64,000 nucleotides of DNA from Chitinophaga eiseniae (GCF_900167135.1 NZ_FUWZ01000001.1:1-64000), one strand, 5' to 3'; shown: positions 9,015-18,713, numbered from the stretch's first letter. Numbers and translations: made by a program. Notes: generated from the sequence alone by a model not told the origin.

Positions 9015-9039
9015 CCTTTCGTAAAAAAACTGAACCGGT

Positions 9040-10419
9040 ATGCTGGGAAAACTAACAGGATTTGATGATACTATTGTTGCAGTCGCCACCGCACCAGGCC
9101 TCGGCGCTATCGCCGTTATCAGGCTCAGCGGTAAGGAGGCATTTCCCATCTGCAACACCCTCTTCCCCGGTAAAGACCTGCTGCTGCAGGCCAGTCATAC
9201 CCTCCACTTCGGCAGCCTCGTCCACCGCGGTAAAGTGATCGACGAAGTGGTGGTAAGCCTCTACAAAGGACCCCGCTCCTATACCGGAGAAGATGTCATC
9301 GAAATTTCCTGCCACGGCTCTCCCTACATCCAGCAACAAATCATCGAAGCCTCCATCGCTGAAGGCGCCCGCCTCGCCAAACCCGGCGAATTTACCCAGC
9401 GGGCATTCCTGAACGGTAAACTGGACCTCACACAGGCCGAATCCGTGGCCGACCTGATCGCCAGCAACTCCGCCGCCTCCCACCAGACAGCCATGCAGCA
9501 AATGCGCGGCGGCTTCTCCAAAGAACTGCACGCCCTCCGGGAACAACTCATCACCTTCTCCGCCCTCATAGAACTGGAACTGGATTTCAGCCAGGAAGAC
9601 GTGGAATTTGCCGACAGGACCCGCCTGTATGAACTGGTGACCAACGCCACCATCACCATTCGGCACCTTATCGACTCGTTCCGCATGGGCAACGTCATCA
9701 AAAATGGCGTTAACACCGCCATCGTAGGCAAACCCAACGCCGGCAAGTCCACCCTGCTCAATACCCTCCTCAATGAAAACAGGGCCATCGTCAGCGATAT
9801 CGCCGGTACCACCCGCGATACCATCGAGGAAGTGCTCAATATAGACGGTATCCTCTTCCGCCTCATCGATACCGCTGGTATCCGCGACAGCGCCGATACC
9901 ATCGAAACTATCGGCGTACAGAAAACCATGGAGAAAATCCGGGAAGCCGGCGTAGTCGTTTACCTCTTCGACGTAAACGAACTCTCCGCAGAAGATATCC
10001 GTCAGCAGATTGCCTCCTTTGAGGCAGATAACATCAACTTCCTCCTCGTCGGCAATAAAACCGATGTCACCGGCGAAGCTGCCACCCGCACCAAATTCGA
10101 CGGCCTGCCCATCCTCTTTATCTCCGCCAAAAAACATGAACATATCCAGGACCTGAAAAACAAACTGGTACAGAAAGTCATGACCGGAGATATCAACACA
10201 GAAGATACCATCATTACCAACACCCGCCACCATATAGCACTACAGGAAGTAATGCAGTCACTGCTCGATGTGAAAAACGGTATGGACAACGGTCTGCCAG
10301 GAGACCTGCTGGCGCTGGATATACGACGCGCCCTGCATTATCTCGGAGAAATCACCGGGGAAGTGACGAATGAAGACAGGCTGGATTATATTTTTAGTAA
10401 GTTTTGTATCGGGAAGTAA
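9040..10419 (+). CDS. mnmE: tRNA uridine-5-carboxymethylaminomethyl(34) synthesis GTPase MnmE
   Basis: The 459 residues match the usual MnmE length. Residues 1-120 form the folate-binding N-terminal domain (IAVIRLSGKEAF, SYTGEDVIEISCHGS). The helical domain is interrupted by a Ras-like G domain with GKPNAGKST at 230-238 (G1), AGTTRDT (G2), DTAGIRD (G3) and GNKTD (G4). The protein ends in CIGK, the C-terminal CxGK motif whose cysteine is needed for modification. With MnmG it modifies U34 of tRNAs read at the wobble position. It stands alone, between its own promoter and a bidirectional terminator. Confidence 0.97.
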   Translation: MLGKLTGFDDTIVAVATAPGLGAIAVIRLSGKEAFPICNTLFPGKDLLLQASHTLHFGSLVHRGKVIDEVVVSLYKGPRSYTGEDVIEISCHGSPYIQQQIIEASIAEGARLAKPGEFTQRAFLNGKLDLTQAESVADLIASNSAASHQTAMQQMRGGFSKELHALREQLITFSALIELELDFSQEDVEFADRTRLYELVTNATITIRHLIDSFRMGNVIKNGVNTAIVGKPNAGKSTLLNTLLNENRAIVSDIAGTTRDTIEEVLNIDGILFRLIDTAGIRDSADTIETIGVQKTMEKIREAGVVVYLFDVNELSAEDIRQQIASFEADNINFLLVGNKTDVTGEAATRTKFDGLPILFISAKKHEHIQDLKNKLVQKVMTGDINTEDTIITNTRHHIALQEVMQSLLDVKNGMDNGLPGDLLALDIRRALHYLGEITGEVTNEDRLDYIFSKFCIGK

Positions 10420-10441
10420 GATCATCAGCAACAAATAAAAA

Positions 10442-10482
10442 CATTAAAAGGCTCAATTCGATGTGAATTGAGCCTTTTAATG
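10442..10482. terminator. Bidirectional terminator between mnmE and locus A
   Basis: An 18-bp perfect stem (10442-10459 with 10465-10482, loop GATGT) lies between two convergent genes. It is followed by TTTTATTT on the plus strand and by a T-rich run on the minus strand, so it can stop transcription from both sides. Confidence 0.9.
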
Positions 10483-10484
10483 TT

Positions 10485-11486
10485 TTATTTGCTAATCACC
10501 ATACTATAGCTTGTTCTCCCAAGGTGGTCAACAATTTTACATTGTAACTGCCGCGTATTAACGGCAAAGTACATAAAACCATACTCCGCAGCTACAAAAC
10601 GGCTATAACCCAGGTTTTGTTTAACCGGCGTAACTTCCGACCCGGCACCAGAGATAAACTGATGGAAATGTTCGCTGCTGTTTTTCAGGTGCTGCATAGA
10701 ATGTTCGTGGCCCGAAAGGTAAACATCCACCTGATGCTTTTCTAAAATAGGTTGTAATACTTTACGTACTGCAAGCGTATCATAGTTTTCGGTACGTGGA
10801 CCGGCAGTATAGACGGGATGGTGCCCGACCACAATATTCCAGCAGGCATCTGAGTTTGCCAGGAGTTTGTCTAACCAATCCAACTGTTTTTTCGGTTGTT
10901 GTCCGGCTACGTGCGGGCCATATTCGCTGTTTTTATAGAACTCGGGGATCATCGGATTTGTGTCGATAAAGGCTATCAGCAACTTCTCACCACTTTTAAG
11001 TCTGAAGGTTTTGCTGTAGTACCTGGCAGGCATTTTCCAACGCCTGCTTATTTTGGAATACCTCACCTGGGCTTCCGGATCAGATTTGTAATCATGGTTG
11101 CCGAGGATGGGGTACCAGTCCCATTGCAGCGAAAAATCTGTATAGATATTCTCGTAGGAATAATGCCAGAGCGGATCATGTTCGCTTGCTACGCCCGAGG
11201 GATAAAAGTTATCTCCGGTGGAGATAATGAAATCGTTAGGATTTTCAGTGGCCCATTTGCCCATTTGCCTCGCTACCTGTAACTGGTGATCAGCACCGTT
11301 TCGTCCCCAATCGCCTACTGCCATAAAATGCAGATCAAATTCATCCTTAAGCGAAGCGCGGGAATCAATGTCTCCGCTTTCGATCTGTGTCGGCATCCCG
11401 GTGGCCAGGCCTGTTAAGGCTGCTCCGGAAAGCGTGGCACCAAGGGCAGTGCCCAGGGTGCCTTTCATAAAGTCTCTTCTTTTCAT
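10485..11486 (-). CDS. Tat-exported metallophosphoesterase (acid-phosphatase-like)
   Basis: The 333-residue product has a twin-arginine signal (MKRRDFMKG followed by an alanine/glycine-rich stretch), so it should be exported folded. Calcineurin-like metal-binding motifs occur in order: GDWG (about residue 58), GDNFYPSG, GNHD, GHHPVY and SGHEH. They resemble purple-acid-phosphatase-like enzymes (tartrate-resistant type), which hydrolyse phosphate monoesters with a di-metal centre. It follows the SusD gene by only 4 bases, so it is the last gene of locus A and is probably induced with the importer. The substrate is unknown; a phosphorylated nutrient bound by SusCD is the simplest inference. Confidence 0.88.
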   Translation of the reverse strand: MKRRDFMKGTLGTALGATLSGAALTGLATGMPTQIESGDIDSRASLKDEFDLHFMAVGDWGRNGADHQLQVARQMGKWATENPNDFIISTGDNFYPSGVASEHDPLWHYSYENIYTDFSLQWDWYPILGNHDYKSDPEAQVRYSKISRRWKMPARYYSKTFRLKSGEKLLIAFIDTNPMIPEFYKNSEYGPHVAGQQPKKQLDWLDKLLANSDACWNIVVGHHPVYTAGPRTENYDTLAVRKVLQPILEKHQVDVYLSGHEHSMQHLKNSSEHFHQFISGAGSEVTPVKQNLGYSRFVAAEYGFMYFAVNTRQLQCKIVDHLGRTSYSMVISK

Positions 11487-11490
11487 CGAT

Positions 11491-13131
11491 CTAATTATAG
11501 CCTGTGTTCTGTCGCCAATTTGTATTAAGGTTTAAGACCGTGGTAGGTACAGGGAATATCCTTCTGTACTTTTCGGTAAACCCGGCTGGATAGAGGTTGC
11601 GGAAACCCCAGTTATCTTCGAATTTCCCAAAACGGATTAAGTCGTTACGTCTCCATGATTCATCTGCAAATTCGCGGGCCCTTTCATCTAAAAGTGCATC
11701 CAGATCTGGCTGCGTAGTCAATGATGGCGCTTTTACGTAACTCCTGATTTGGTTCATCAAAGCCATGGCTGTTTCGCCATTGGTTGCTGTGGCACCACGT
11801 AAAATAGCTTCGGCTTTCATCAAAAGAATATCGGCATAACGAAAGATCGGTACGTCATTACTTTGGCTGCGGTTTTGTGCCGCCGTAACATTTACATCCA
11901 TATAGAATTTGACAGAACGATAGCCCATAGAACGGCCTTTCTGGTCATTACCAACATCCAGTGTAGCGGCACCATTTGGACGAAGGGTGATCTCCCTGGT
12001 AAACTCCATGTGCCAATCGAATTTTTTATCGGCATCGCTTCCGTTATAGTCCTGGTCAATTCCCCTTTTGGAAGTGTTGATAAGGAAAGGATTCGCTGTA
12101 GGGGCATAGTTATTCCAATAGTATTGTTTACCTCCGATATAGGAAGCATTTCTTTCGTCGCCTGTAAGATTGAATTTATCGAGGTAGGCAGGCAGTACGC
12201 GGAAAGTTCCGCCAACACTTTGAGGGAGGTCGCCGAACTGCTTCTGGGCACTACGGTGGATCCAGAAACGACTATAGGTCATCCCTTGTTGCCTTTCCCT
12301 GTCAAAAGGCATCGCAAAAATAAAGTCTTTGATATGCGGCCCGTTATCCGGGCGGAACTTGGTCAGGAACCTGTCACTCAGATTGAATTTCCCTGAGGTG
12401 ATGATGAAGTCGCACATTTCAACTGCATTCCGCAATTTCTCATTTGGCAGGCCAGGCGTATAATTAGCCACATCCGGTGTAGTATAAACAGCCCAGTTAA
12501 GATAGAGCTTTGCCAACAGTGCGGCAGCCATATACTGTGTTGCTTTCCCATAAGTGCCTGCATCTACATTCACCGGCAACCTATCCTTTACAGCCAGTAG
12601 CTCTGCCTCTATAAATTTACACACATCTGCACGTGGAGACCTTTCAGGCTGTTGCGCGACCAATTTGGTCATAATAGGAGCAGCGCCAAAGTTATCCATC
12701 AGGATAAAATAATAATAGGCGCGAATGGCACGTATTGGCGCGGAGATGGTACTTTCGTCGTTGGCAAATAATGCCAGTATTTCATTGCATGATGCGATAC
12801 CACTCATCGCCGAGTTCCATATGTTTGGAAGTATACCATTGTCAGCCGTCCAATTATGCAGATGGAACTGGCGGTATACGCCACCATCATACCAGTCTGA
12901 CCCCATCGCCACACTAACGGCTTCATCGCCCGATAGCGTTTGTGCCATCCAATGGTCACGGCCCATAGCACCTCGATAGGCATTGTAAGCACTGGCGGAT
13001 ACAGCTTCGGCAGCCGCTTGTGAATCGGGGAATCTGGTATATCGCGATTTGATATCTACATCCAATTTGGTGCAACCGCTGACCACGGTAACCATGCTCA
13101 GTATCAGGATTGATTTGATATATTTTTTCAT
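11491..13131 (-). CDS. SusD/RagB-family nutrient-binding outer-membrane lipoprotein (locus A)
   Basis: The 546-residue protein has a lipoprotein signal with VSGC (Cys20). The N-terminal SusD_RagB-like part with helical TPR pairs is followed by the typical C-terminal signatures: IFRYADILLMKAEAIL near 425-440 and LLDERAREFADESWRRNDLIRFG near 480-500. SusD proteins are surface lids that bind substrate over the SusC barrel. The gene lies 14 bases after the SusC stop and 4 bases before the phosphoesterase. The glycan or other ligand cannot be read from the sequence. Confidence 0.95.
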   Translation of the reverse strand: MKKYIKSILILSMVTVVSGCTKLDVDIKSRYTRFPDSQAAAEAVSASAYNAYRGAMGRDHWMAQTLSGDEAVSVAMGSDWYDGGVYRQFHLHNWTADNGILPNIWNSAMSGIASCNEILALFANDESTISAPIRAIRAYYYFILMDNFGAAPIMTKLVAQQPERSPRADVCKFIEAELLAVKDRLPVNVDAGTYGKATQYMAAALLAKLYLNWAVYTTPDVANYTPGLPNEKLRNAVEMCDFIITSGKFNLSDRFLTKFRPDNGPHIKDFIFAMPFDRERQQGMTYSRFWIHRSAQKQFGDLPQSVGGTFRVLPAYLDKFNLTGDERNASYIGGKQYYWNNYAPTANPFLINTSKRGIDQDYNGSDADKKFDWHMEFTREITLRPNGAATLDVGNDQKGRSMGYRSVKFYMDVNVTAAQNRSQSNDVPIFRYADILLMKAEAILRGATATNGETAMALMNQIRSYVKAPSLTTQPDLDALLDERAREFADESWRRNDLIRFGKFEDNWGFRNLYPAGFTEKYRRIFPVPTTVLNLNTNWRQNTGYN

Positions 13132-13145
13132 TACCGTTTTTCTTT

Positions 13146-16145
13146 TTATAAATTAAAGTTTACACCAAACATGAAGGTGCGTGTTTTTGGGTAGGTTTGG
13201 CGATTATCAATACCTGGTGTAATTCCACCAAGGTTCACCTCTGGATCTAATCCTTTGTATTTCGTGATAACAAAAGCATTGTTCACAGTAGCAAATACAC
13301 GAACATTTTTAAGGCCGTTCCCAATTTTCCTGAAAGTATAACTTAATGACAAAGAGGCTAAGCGCAGGTAGTCTCCGTTCTCCAGGTATCTGTCAGACAG
13401 GTAGTGGGAGTTGAAATCCGTAACGCGCTCAGTTTCTACCACACTTGCCAGTAAATTTTTGTTGCCAGCGTTGCCACGTACGTTTGAATGCCTGGCACGT
13501 GTACCATTCATGATCTTATTGCCAAATACCCCCTGAAACAGCATCGTTAAACTTAGGTTTTTGTAGCTGAAATTGTTGTTCCATCCCAAGGTGTATTTTG
13601 GCTGGGCACTTCCCGTAGCTGCTCTGTCCTTGTCCATGGGGGTGGTGGTCGTCTCTCCGGTTTTTTCCCCGGTATCCTTATTACGAACATAAAAGGTAGA
13701 TACGCCTTCGTCATTATAGCCTGCCCATTCCCAGGTGTAGAACTGTCCGATAGGATAGCCTTCTATCAGCCTTTGTTGCCGGGCATTACTTTGGCCCGCC
13801 CCGTCTAAGTCGGCAAGGTCGATATAGTTGACTGAAAATTCTTCGTTGGAGATTTTGACAACTTTATTCTTGTTGTGAGAGAACACAATGCCAGTATTCC
13901 ATGAAAACTGTTGGGTTTGCACGGGAGTTCCATTCAGGCTTACTTCAAAACCTTTGTTATCGATCTGGCCGACGTTTGTCGTTAAAATACCAAATTGATA
14001 TTTGGGTCCTATGGTTACCGCATAGTCGTAAATCAGGTCTTTGGTCTTCTTGTCATAAAATTCTACGCTACCGCTCAAACGATTCCTGAACATGGCGAAA
14101 TCTACGCCAAGGTTCAACATGCCTGTACGTTCCCACCTCAGGTCCGGATTATCGTTTCTGATGGCACCCAAAGCCCGCATTTGCTGCCCTGCCGCGTTGG
14201 TGAACCAACCAGTAGCTCCATAAAGTCTTGTTGCAGTAAACACGTCGAAGCCCAATGAGTTTCCGCTTATGCCGTAGCCGGCACGGAGCTTCAGGTCGTC
14301 GAAGAAATCCATTGATTTAATAAAAGATTCTTCAGACATTCTCCAGGCGGCAGATACCGACGGAAAGGTTCCCCAACGATTGTTGATGCCGAAAGCAGAA
14401 GAACCATCGCGGCGAACAGTGGCTTGTAAAAGGTACTTTCCGTCCAGCGCGTAGTTAACCCTGGAATAAACAGAGATCATTCTCAATGTGGAAAGATTGT
14501 AATCGCCCATTGCAGTAATGTCGATGTTGTTTGCCACTCCAGGGTTATAATAACTCAGGTCGTCGTTATAATAGTTATAGGAAGAAAGCTGGAAGCCGTC
14601 ATTATTGTTGTTCTCTTCCCATGAGTAACCAACCAGGGCGCCTACTTTGTGTCTTCCGAAGGTTTTCTCATAGTTAAAATTGGTTTCAAAAACGACTCTT
14701 TTATCTTCAACTGCTGTCCTGATTGCCCTGCCATTCATTCCTGCTGCCACCATAGATTTGGTTGAATTATAGGAAGATTGGTTAAACTGCCTGTTCTGCA
14801 GCGATAGGTCCAGATTATATTTTAACCCGGAAAGAATTTCGTAGCCCGCTTTGACGTGTGCCTGTAAAAGTTTGGTGTTCCTGAGCATAGTATTTTCCTC
14901 AACGAGGGATACAGGATTAGCGTATTGTGAACGCTGAGGGTATTCGAACCACGAACCGTCCTGGTTCTTTACCGGCGAAATAGGAAGGTAATATGCCATG
15001 GCATCGTAAACACTTAATCCTTGTCCCTGTGCCGGCACATCATTCTGCTTGGTTAAACTTCCGGTCAGATTGAATGCGAGTTCCATACGATTGTTCAGTG
15101 CTCTGGTTTGTACGCCGGCTCTCCCGATCAGGCGGTTCATATCAGTGCCTTTAATTACGCCATTATTTTTGAAGTAGTTGATACTTGCGTTGTACTGCGT
15201 TTTCTCGTTACCTCCAATAATAGAAACGTTATGGTTGTCTGATATCCCGGTTCTTTGTACTTCTTTCTGCCAATTGGTATTGGCGCCCATGTCATCATAA
15301 GGGTCTAAGGAAAAGCCATTGTCCAGCACATAGCTCCTGTATTGCGCGGCATCCATCATATCCAGGTTTTTGGCTACTTTATCTACCGATACATAACCAT
15401 TGTAGGTAATGGCACTTTGATTGGTTTTCCCTTTCTTGGTAGTTACGATAATTACACCATTCGCGGCTTTAGAACCGTAAATCGCCGTTGCCGCGGCATC
15501 GCGGAGAATATCAATACTGGCGATATCGTCCGGAGCAACCAGCGCTAAAGAAGCTCCAGGCACGCCATCTATTACATAGTAGGGCTCCATCGCCTCGCCG
15601 GACCTTAACGTAGATGAACCGCGCAGGGTAACCGAAGGTGTTGCATTGGGATCGTTGCTGGCAGAAATCACCAACCCCGGTACTTTGCCTTGTAAAATCT
15701 GTGCCGGCGAATTGAACACGCCCTGGTTGAAATCTTTGGCTTTTATACTGGTAATAGAACTGGTTACATCCTTACGCGATATTCTGCTGTAGCCTATCAC
15801 CACTTCCTGGAGGGCAGTGGCCACAGGGCGAAGTTTTACGCTGAGCGCAAGCTGTTTACCATTGGAGATGGTATAGCCAGCAAGCGTATCAGGCTGATAG
15901 CCCATATAGTTAAAGATGAACTGATAGGGACCACCTTCCGGCAGGTTAGCAAAACTAAAAAGCCCCCTTTCGGAAGAGATGGTGGCGAAGCTTTTATTGG
16001 TGCCGGCATGAATAGCCCTGATGCTTACCCCGGGAAGGAAATTTCCGGTTTCATCCTGTGTGGCACCTTTGACTTGTTCCTGTTGTGCGTTTGCCTGAAC
16101 GACGACCAGACAAAGGAACAATGAGCAGAGTATGCTTTTTTTCAT
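13146..16145 (-). CDS. SusC/RagA-family TonB-linked outer-membrane protein (locus A)
   Basis: The start at 16145 is chosen because MKKSILCSLFLCLVVVQANAQ is a clean signal peptide; an in-frame ATG at 16166 would add seven residues. The 999-residue protein has a carboxypeptidase-regulatory-like beta-sandwich (about 25-105), a plug domain with the SusC signature ATAIYGSKAANGVIIVTTKKG near 225, and a long C-terminal barrel ending in MFGVNFNL. No STN domain precedes it, although a FecR/sigma pair lies upstream. It imports its ligand together with the adjacent SusD, powered by TonB. It begins 31 bases after the fecR stop. Confidence 0.95.
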   Translation of the reverse strand: MKKSILCSLFLCLVVVQANAQQEQVKGATQDETGNFLPGVSIRAIHAGTNKSFATISSERGLFSFANLPEGGPYQFIFNYMGYQPDTLAGYTISNGKQLALSVKLRPVATALQEVVIGYSRISRKDVTSSITSIKAKDFNQGVFNSPAQILQGKVPGLVISASNDPNATPSVTLRGSSTLRSGEAMEPYYVIDGVPGASLALVAPDDIASIDILRDAAATAIYGSKAANGVIIVTTKKGKTNQSAITYNGYVSVDKVAKNLDMMDAAQYRSYVLDNGFSLDPYDDMGANTNWQKEVQRTGISDNHNVSIIGGNEKTQYNASINYFKNNGVIKGTDMNRLIGRAGVQTRALNNRMELAFNLTGSLTKQNDVPAQGQGLSVYDAMAYYLPISPVKNQDGSWFEYPQRSQYANPVSLVEENTMLRNTKLLQAHVKAGYEILSGLKYNLDLSLQNRQFNQSSYNSTKSMVAAGMNGRAIRTAVEDKRVVFETNFNYEKTFGRHKVGALVGYSWEENNNNDGFQLSSYNYYNDDLSYYNPGVANNIDITAMGDYNLSTLRMISVYSRVNYALDGKYLLQATVRRDGSSAFGINNRWGTFPSVSAAWRMSEESFIKSMDFFDDLKLRAGYGISGNSLGFDVFTATRLYGATGWFTNAAGQQMRALGAIRNDNPDLRWERTGMLNLGVDFAMFRNRLSGSVEFYDKKTKDLIYDYAVTIGPKYQFGILTTNVGQIDNKGFEVSLNGTPVQTQQFSWNTGIVFSHNKNKVVKISNEEFSVNYIDLADLDGAGQSNARQQRLIEGYPIGQFYTWEWAGYNDEGVSTFYVRNKDTGEKTGETTTTPMDKDRAATGSAQPKYTLGWNNNFSYKNLSLTMLFQGVFGNKIMNGTRARHSNVRGNAGNKNLLASVVETERVTDFNSHYLSDRYLENGDYLRLASLSLSYTFRKIGNGLKNVRVFATVNNAFVITKYKGLDPEVNLGGITPGIDNRQTYPKTRTFMFGVNFNL

Positions 16146-16176
16146 GTGCAACGTGTAGTTAAACATTGTTAGGTAG

Positions 16177-17271
16177 TTATTTTATTGTTGATTTATTGGT
16201 TGTGGCGGGATAAATGGTATAGGAACCGTCTTTTTCGGCGACGTAATGCAGACTGTTAATCAGGCAGATCAGTGTTAATGCCTCCTGGATAGTTTCACTT
16301 TCAACATCAATGCTACCCGTGTATTGGATATTGGCCAATGAGACTTTACGTATATTGATTTTTACCTTATAGACATCTGCGAGGGCCCCAATGACCTCGT
16401 TGAGAGGAATGTTATTAATGTCCGATAACCGGATGTTGGTAGCTTTCATCGCTTTTCTCGTTTGTTTCTCGGACAGTTTTACCAATTCGGTGCGGTTGGT
16501 ATGGCTATCAAACATGAAGCTTTCACCTTGTTGATTGAGATATACATTGTTGAAAACAGCGTTAATATTGGCAGAAGCTACCATCACTTTTCCTGTATGT
16601 AACTTTACGGTGGTTTTATATGCTTGTGCACGGGTATCAATTGTAAAAGAAGTACCCAGCGCAGTGGTTTTGGTGCCACCTGCATATACACTGAAAGGAC
16701 GAGAAGGATCTTGAATTACTGCGAAATAGGCTTTCCCGTGCAATTGCACTTCACGGGATGCTGCTGTAAACGCCTTCTGGTAACGGATGCTGCTTTGGGC
16801 GTATAAACCTACCGTAGAACCATCGGGTAATTTTACGGTTTTGATATTTTCAGCATCGTTGTTAACGACCGACCAAAGCGGGTCCCGAGTTTCCGAAGTC
16901 CTTTCTACCGGTTGGAACTTCGCTGCTGGGTTAGCCACGTTTGGCCTTTTGAACTGCCAAAAGCTTAATGAGATTACCAGGAGAACGGCCGCCGCTGCGC
17001 TTGCGTAACGAATTACCTTGAGCGTGCGTTGCTTCCGGAACACCCTGAGTTCCCGGGCCGTGGATTGCCTGTCCATTTCCACATGTATATGATCGAGCAT
17101 GTCTTTGCCCGGTATAGGATGCGCGGTATCATCTGCCTTGAAGTCCTGCCAGGCCTGATCACTAAAAAGTTTACTGATAACCGTGGGATTCTCCCAGATC
17201 TTTTTGCGGATAGCATCTTTATTATCAGCCGGACGGTTTTTCCCCGTGCCGCTATTTTTTTTCACCTTCAT
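16177..17271 (-). CDS. FecR-family anti-sigma factor (locus A)
   Basis: The 364-residue protein has a long cytoplasmic N-terminal region (1-85), one transmembrane helix (about 86-106, YASAAAAVLLVISLSFWQF), a periplasmic FecR domain (about 130-240, with LPDGSTVGLYAQSSIRY and ALGTSFTIDT) and a C-terminal DUF4974-type domain. It should hold the partner sigma factor and release it when the outer-membrane transporter is engaged. It lies 115 bases after the sigma gene. The cognate SusC lacks an obvious STN domain, so the signal path here is less clear than in locus B. Confidence 0.92.
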   Translation of the reverse strand: MKVKKNSGTGKNRPADNKDAIRKKIWENPTVISKLFSDQAWQDFKADDTAHPIPGKDMLDHIHVEMDRQSTARELRVFRKQRTLKVIRYASAAAAVLLVISLSFWQFKRPNVANPAAKFQPVERTSETRDPLWSVVNNDAENIKTVKLPDGSTVGLYAQSSIRYQKAFTAASREVQLHGKAYFAVIQDPSRPFSVYAGGTKTTALGTSFTIDTRAQAYKTTVKLHTGKVMVASANINAVFNNVYLNQQGESFMFDSHTNRTELVKLSEKQTRKAMKATNIRLSDINNIPLNEVIGALADVYKVKINIRKVSLANIQYTGSIDVESETIQEALTLICLINSLHYVAEKDGSYTIYPATTNKSTIK

Positions 17272-17386
17272 GACCTTATTACGTGGCCCGAAGAACTATC
17301 CCTAGTCGGTTAATATTTTTTTAATATTGGAGAGGCCGGAGAAAAGGCGTGAGGGAGAAGTGTAGCGAAGGCGGGTCAATCTGTGC

Positions 17387-17911
17387 TTACAGCATGATGG
17401 AGTAGAGGTGCTGTTTTAGTTGGAGAAGGGCTTTCCCGATATGGTATTCTACCGTTTTGGGCGAGATGGAAAAAATTTCGGCGATTTCTTTATGGGACAG
17501 CCCATTCTTCCGACTGAGCTCGAAGATCATCTTCCTCATCCTGGGCATATCCTGTATGTCCTCTTCCATTAATCTCAATAGCTCCCTGCTTTCAATAGCG
17601 TCGATAAGGCTGTCAGTAAATGGCGTTTCGGCCGCCTGCCCTTCGTATTTGAAACGTACGGACTCTTTGCGAAGGAGGTCGATCATGACTTGCCTGGCCA
17701 TTCCGAAGAGCTGTAGATGAATAGCTGTTTCTTCATTGAGTGTTTCCCTGTTGCTCCATAGTTTAATGAAAGTAAGCTGGGTAACCTCTTGTGCAATGTA
17801 GGTGGACTTTGAGCGATGTAGCACATAGCCATAAATCTGGTCGTGATAACTTTCGTAGACAAGATCGAAGGATTTTTGGTCGTTTTCCTTTATTCTTTTT
17901 ATTAAATGCAT
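17387..17911 (-). CDS. RNA polymerase ECF sigma factor, FecI-like (locus A)
   Basis: The start at 17911 gives 174 residues. An upstream in-frame ATG at 17956 is rejected because it lies before a good -7 element (TAATTTTG, 17927-17920). Region 2 occupies about residues 10-80 (FDLVYESYHDQIYGYVLH) and region 4 about 115-165 (KNGLSHKEIAEIFSISPKTVEYHIGKAL). It heads locus A and probably directs transcription of the SusCD genes when FecR releases it. Unlike the sigma factors of loci B and C it has no long hydrophobic C-terminal tail. Confidence 0.93.
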   Translation of the reverse strand: MHLIKRIKENDQKSFDLVYESYHDQIYGYVLHRSKSTYIAQEVTQLTFIKLWSNRETLNEETAIHLQLFGMARQVMIDLLRKESVRFKYEGQAAETPFTDSLIDAIESRELLRLMEEDIQDMPRMRKMIFELSRKNGLSHKEIAEIFSISPKTVEYHIGKALLQLKQHLYSIML

Positions 17912-17919
17912 ATGCCCGA

Positions 17920-17927
17920 CAAAATTA
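17920..17927 (-). promoter_or_regulatory. -7 element just before the locus A sigma gene
   Basis: TAATTTTG on the minus strand matches TAnnTTTG exactly and ends 8 bases before the ATG at 17911-17909, so transcription would start at or next to the start codon. No TTG lies at the ideal 19-base distance; the nearest is 26 bases away. Confidence 0.5.
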
Positions 17928-18102
17928 GCAGCTCCCTCCGAGCCGCTTACTAGCAAGATATTATTTTTTTATTAAGTATTTTTTAACATATTGCTTACGT
18001 ACCCACCCTTAACCAGGTTAGTTTTAACTTCCAGTCGGTAGGGGGCCGTTGTCGGGATGCAGAAACGCTTTTGCTTATTTAATCAATTGAAGACCAATTT
18101 TA

Positions 18103-18146
18103 TGTCCCCCTGGATCAATTGGGTTTTCAATCTATCCAGGGGGACA
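18103..18146 (-). terminator. Strong hairpin after the 18174-18713 gene
   Basis: TGTCCCCCTGGAT and ATCCAGGGGGACA form a perfect 13-bp stem with an 18-base loop, 28 bases after the stop codon. The minus-strand tail (TAAAATTGG) is only weakly T-rich, so termination is likely but the element is not a textbook one. Confidence 0.65.
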
Positions 18147-18173
18147 AGCCAGCAGGTGTAAATTAAAATTTAC

Positions 18174-18713
18174 CTAGCAACCGCCTTTGCTGGGAACACG
18201 CTGATAAATTATTTTACTGTCCCGCTCTACATAATTGCCCGATACTATTGGATAGGAATACTTGGGCGCGTATGATACGCCATGGCTTCTTATAATTATT
18301 TTGTCGTCCACTTTCAGGCTTTTCAATTGCGCAAGTTGGGATTTTTCCGGCTGAAATGTTATAATGTAATCCTCCCCATTAATCCTGGCCATCACTCCGA
18401 AACCTAACCGGGAACCTGGCGGAAGGGAAAGTGAAGTTACAATAGCCTCCATGTTAGAGGAATCCCTTATATGATTTCGTATTTTTTCAGCACCGGAAAG
18501 CACTTTTTTACCTGCGGGAGACGCTTCCCATTTTTTGAACTTTATACCCTCCGGGGTAGCCTCCCATTTTTTCCGTTCGGCGTCCCTTTCAGTTGCAGAG
18601 AGGGGCTTGGGGGATGAATTTTTAGAAGACCCATTTTTGATTTCGCGATTAGCGAATACTAGTCCGCTTGCCACAACCGGCAGCAAGATCAGTGCATAAA
18701 TAATTTTTTTCAT
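18174..18713 (-). CDS. Small exported protein with a duplicated KKWEA motif, unknown function
   Basis: The 179-residue product has an N-terminal signal or anchor segment (MKKIIYALILLPVVASGLVFA), then a charged region with two tandem copies of a KKWEAxPxGxK motif (about residues 48-68), then a compact domain (about 90-175) ending in PSKGGC. The final cysteine is unusual. No family was recognised. It is transcribed away from the 19063 surface-protein gene across a 349-base promoter region. The base composition is AT-richer than that of the large transporters around it. Confidence 0.7.
   Translation of the reverse strand: MKKIIYALILLPVVASGLVFANREIKNGSSKNSSPKPLSATERDAERKKWEATPEGIKFKKWEASPAGKKVLSGAEKIRNHIRDSSNMEAIVTSLSLPPGSRLGFGVMARINGEDYIITFQPEKSQLAQLKSLKVDDKIIIRSHGVSYAPKYSYPIVSGNYVERDSKIIYQRVPSKGGC

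Noticed and set aside
9052-10233. 393-codon open frame on the minus strand within mnmE
   Set aside because: It is the antisense of a conserved housekeeping gene and its translation is low-complexity Gly/Val/Phe-rich, as expected for a shadow frame.
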